NCBI GenBank assembly: GCA_934089255.1
Contig: CAKOJI010000001.1
Span: 29,469 to 93,468 of the forward strand
Reading direction: 5' to 3'
DNA length: 64,000 bases
From: an uncultured Bacilli bacterium
GTDB taxonomy: Bacteria; Bacillota_I; Bacilli_A; RF39; UBA660
Shown: piece by piece, positions 62,328-64,000 of the stretch
How positions within the stretch are numbered: position 1 is the first letter of the stretch
Layout of the letters: each line of letters opens with the position of its first letter
The notes under the pieces: generated by a model
Seen by the model: the letters and a program-made list of their open reading frames with translations, nothing else
What the model was told of the DNA's origin: nothing
Databases searched by the model: none
Position numbers and translations under genes: made by a program

Positions 62328-64000
62328 TTAAGAAACTGTGTAAGGATTTGAAATAGTCCCATTTCCACCAGTTATTTGAGTGCTAGACAAGAGAGTTACT
62401 GCGGGACGAGAGTAGAAGTAGCTGTCCACACGGTCGTCGTAAAGCAAACCATTGAGCTTAAGTAGAATCACAAAATCGTAACCACTTCCAGCATCAAAGA
62501 AGTAAGGAGAAAGCCCCCACCAAATTAAAGAATTACTCTTTGCATAATTATTTATTAAATAATGAGTAGAATTAGGTGAACCAGTCGCACCTGCAAATGA
62601 CATTTCATCTGTTGTCAATGTTCCTACATACATATTTGTATTATCTCTATATTTATTTAATTTTGTTCCTGTACATTTTAATGATGGACTTTTGTCTGTA
62701 TATATTCTCTTATAGGTACCATAGTATTGAGTTCCACTACTACTAGTTGAAGTAATAGTATTATCATAACACCAATCATCTACTTTTAGATAATCACTTA
62801 AGGATTTTCCAGTTCCAACTTTTGTACCTAGTGTAGTTTGGAAACTCTTTAAGGAGTCAGCAAGACCACCAGAATAATTTAAAAAGTCTGCTTTATTATT
62901 TGAGTCATAACCAAATACAACATCCGTTCCAACGCTCCAATTTCCAGTATATGATGAACTATTACATTCAGCACTTCCATCTTCTAATATAAGTTTTGTA
63001 GAACCGTCACCCTCAATTCTTACAATCTTCCAACACATTTCTGCAAAATTAACATAGTTATCTTCTACTCCACCTCTATAATAATAACTTGTGCCATAAT
63101 CATCTGGTGTTGTACTTAATTCTTTTTCTGTAGATTTTGTAATTAATGAATTTAAATTTATTGTTGCGTATTTTATTGTTGATGTTATATCAGATACATT
63201 AGTTGATATTTTATATATGTAACTTTGATTTTGTGTATTTGATGTTGTTGGGGTACTAGTTCCCCATACTGCATATTTTCCTACTAAATTACTTGCCATT
63301 GATGTTGTATATTTACTAGTCGCAACTGTTGGATTTACTAAAGTAAATTTACCAGTTGTTTCGTTTACAGTATAATCATCGGCATATGAAATATAGTAAT
63401 TTGTTGCACTACTTCTTGATGAAGTAAATGTTGTTGGGTCTGTTCCTTTTAAATATATAAATGAACTTGTTGCTTGTGCTGGTAAAGTTTTAGGAGTACT
63501 AACCAACTCTGTTCCATTTGTTTTATTCTTTGCGCTATCTATTATAGCAGTTGCTAATGTACCTTCTCCATAAGGTTTAAAGAGATTAGGATCTACTACA
63601 TTTGCTTTTGCACTAAATGTTTTATTCATATCTACACTTTGATCTACATTCATTTCTTTATATGTTACTAATAATGTATATACTTGTGCTTTATCATCTG
63701 CTATTTCATTTTGTACTATTATTGTTCCTATTGATGGAAATGTTGTTTCAGTTGTTACACTATTGCATGTTCCAGATATAGTTCCTGTTACTGTTTTATT
63801 TGTTTTATCAATAGAAAATCCTGTTTTAGAATATTGTTTACAATCTAATGTATATACTAAATCATCTTTTCTTTCTAATGTATTCACAATATTCTCTAGT
63901 GCTACTCCATATGTAACAGCTGAATTACCTTTATTAGTTGCAACAAATGTTTTTGTCCAACTTTTACCTGGTACTACTTTACTATCTGTTATTAATTCAT
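62328..64000 (-). CDS. large exported protein with C-terminal WRIVR/GxGTxxPY domain and GC-rich hypervariable tail (5' end cut by window)
   Basis: The frame is open to base 63998, so the N-terminus lies beyond the window; the visible part reads ELITDSKVVPGKSWTKTF and ALENIVNTLERKDD, the TasA-like module as in 16453 and 41510. The C-terminal domain matches theirs: YYYRGGVEDNYVNF, WKIVRIEGDGSTKLI, LTTDEMSFAGATGS, WWGLSPYFFDAGSGYDF, SRPAVTLLS, GNGTISNPYTVS. It lacks the small beta domain present at about 190-285 of 16453. The WWGLSP to SRPAVTLLS segment (62385-62522) is GC-rich and differs completely from the 41510 counterpart apart from its flanks. The ~49 residues at the start of the visible part differ from 16453 in the Cys-rich loop. 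Confidence 0.72.
   Translation of the reverse strand, partial: ELITDSKVVPGKSWTKTFVATNKGNSAVTYGVALENIVNTLERKDDLVYTLDCKQYSKTGFSIDKTNKTVTGTISGTCNSVTTETTFPSIGTIIVQNEIADDKAQVYTLLVTYKEMNVDQSVDMNKTFSAKANVVDPNLFKPYGEGTLATAIIDSAKNKTNGTELVSTPKTLPAQATSSFIYLKGTDPTTFTSSRSSATNYYISYADDYTVNETTGKFTLVNPTVATSKYTTSMASNLVGKYAVWGTSTPTTSNTQNQSYIYKISTNVSDITSTIKYATINLNSLITKSTEKELSTTPDDYGTSYYYRGGVEDNYVNFAEMCWKIVRIEGDGSTKLILEDGSAECNSSSYTGNWSVGTDVVFGYDSNNKADFLNYSGGLADSLKSFQTTLGTKVGTGKSLSDYLKVDDWCYDNTITSTSSSGTQYYGTYKRIYTDKSPSLKCTGTKLNKYRDNTNMYVGTLTTDEMSFAGATGSPNSTHYLINNYAKSNSLIWWGLSPYFFDAGSGYDFVILLKLNGLLYDDRVDSYFYSRPAVTLLSSTQITGGNGTISNPYTVS
62385..62522 (-). other. GC-rich hypervariable segment in the 62328 protein
   Basis: 138 bases (one codon shorter than in 41510) between the Trp-Trp codons and the AVTLLS codons. 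Hand count gives about 46% G+C over 48 codons, against roughly 31% for the same stretch of 16453. The flanks are the same as at 41567-41707. Confidence 0.6.

Noticed and set aside
1..64000. CRISPR arrays, rRNA genes, complete insertion sequences, prophage
   Set aside because: No spaced direct repeats, no rRNA-like sequence, no transposase and no phage structural genes were seen.
1..64000. Mycoplasma genetic code (TGA as Trp)
   Set aside because: Trp is coded by TGG throughout, and TGA ends genes such as rarA and the 77-residue gene before thrS.

Overview
This window is low-GC, Gram-positive-type (Firmicutes/Bacilli-like) chromosome, by eye about a quarter G+C. Conserved genes point to an uncultured, host-associated Bacilli/Mollicutes-related lineage: divIVA, sepF, recD2, obg, ylbD-ylbE, a T-box before thrS, an archaeal/eukaryal-type ProRS and pyruvate phosphate dikinase. 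TGA is used as a stop (for example at the end of rarA), so this is the standard bacterial code, not the mycoplasma code. Wall and spore-type genes (DacA-type carboxypeptidase, FtsW/RodA, SpoVB-like flippase, CotZ-like coat protein) show that the lineage makes a wall and may sporulate. One end of the window cuts mnmA, the other cuts a large surface protein.

Layout. 1-7.4 kb: mnmA 3' end, an HTH regulator, a ZIP transporter, a kinase-like protein, xerD, rarA and gpsA. 7.4-16.4 kb (minus strand): a YmfF/YmfH-type M16 peptidase pair, a polysaccharide flippase, a degraded gene, dacA, an AI-2E-type transporter, galE and ftsW/rodA. 16.4-20.2 kb: two large surface proteins with a shared C-terminal domain. 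20.3-29 kb: proS, a putative metallopeptidase, recD2, divIVA, sepF and a surface-protein/sortase operon. 29.6-32.2 kb: ppdK. 32.3-37.6 kb: two type IV pilin-like genes in a 406-bp direct repeat downstream of xerC, then tRNA-Ala. 37.7-41.4 kb: a Y-family polymerase/YolD-like operon under a strong promoter that carries a palindrome, a CPBP protease pair and a DUF421 protein. 41.5-43.7 kb: another large surface protein. 43.8-51.9 kb: thrS with its T-box, small membrane proteins, the CotZ-like gene, obg, an Smr/PfkB-like pair, rplS and hup. 52-64 kb: SpoVB-like flippase, ylbD-ylbE, a further surface protein, parC, a GH25 lysozyme lipoprotein, sufB and a window-truncated surface protein.

The most unusual theme is a dispersed family of exported proteins built from interchangeable parts. 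A shared C-terminal domain (an invariant-looking WRIVR core and a GxGTxxxPY end) is attached to a TasA/camelysin-like N-terminus (16453, 41510, 62328), a plain membrane anchor (18804) or a type IV prepilin N-terminus (32367, 34019). A seventh protein (54993) has the TasA-like N-terminus with a different C-terminus. Two members carry unusually GC-rich, hypervariable segments between fixed flanks near the C-terminus, resembling the variable repeat of a diversity-generating retroelement target. The pilin-like genes lie in a tandem duplication that includes the 3' end of xerC. No reverse transcriptase, template repeat, pilus ATPase or prepilin peptidase is in the window, so the mechanism is a hypothesis.
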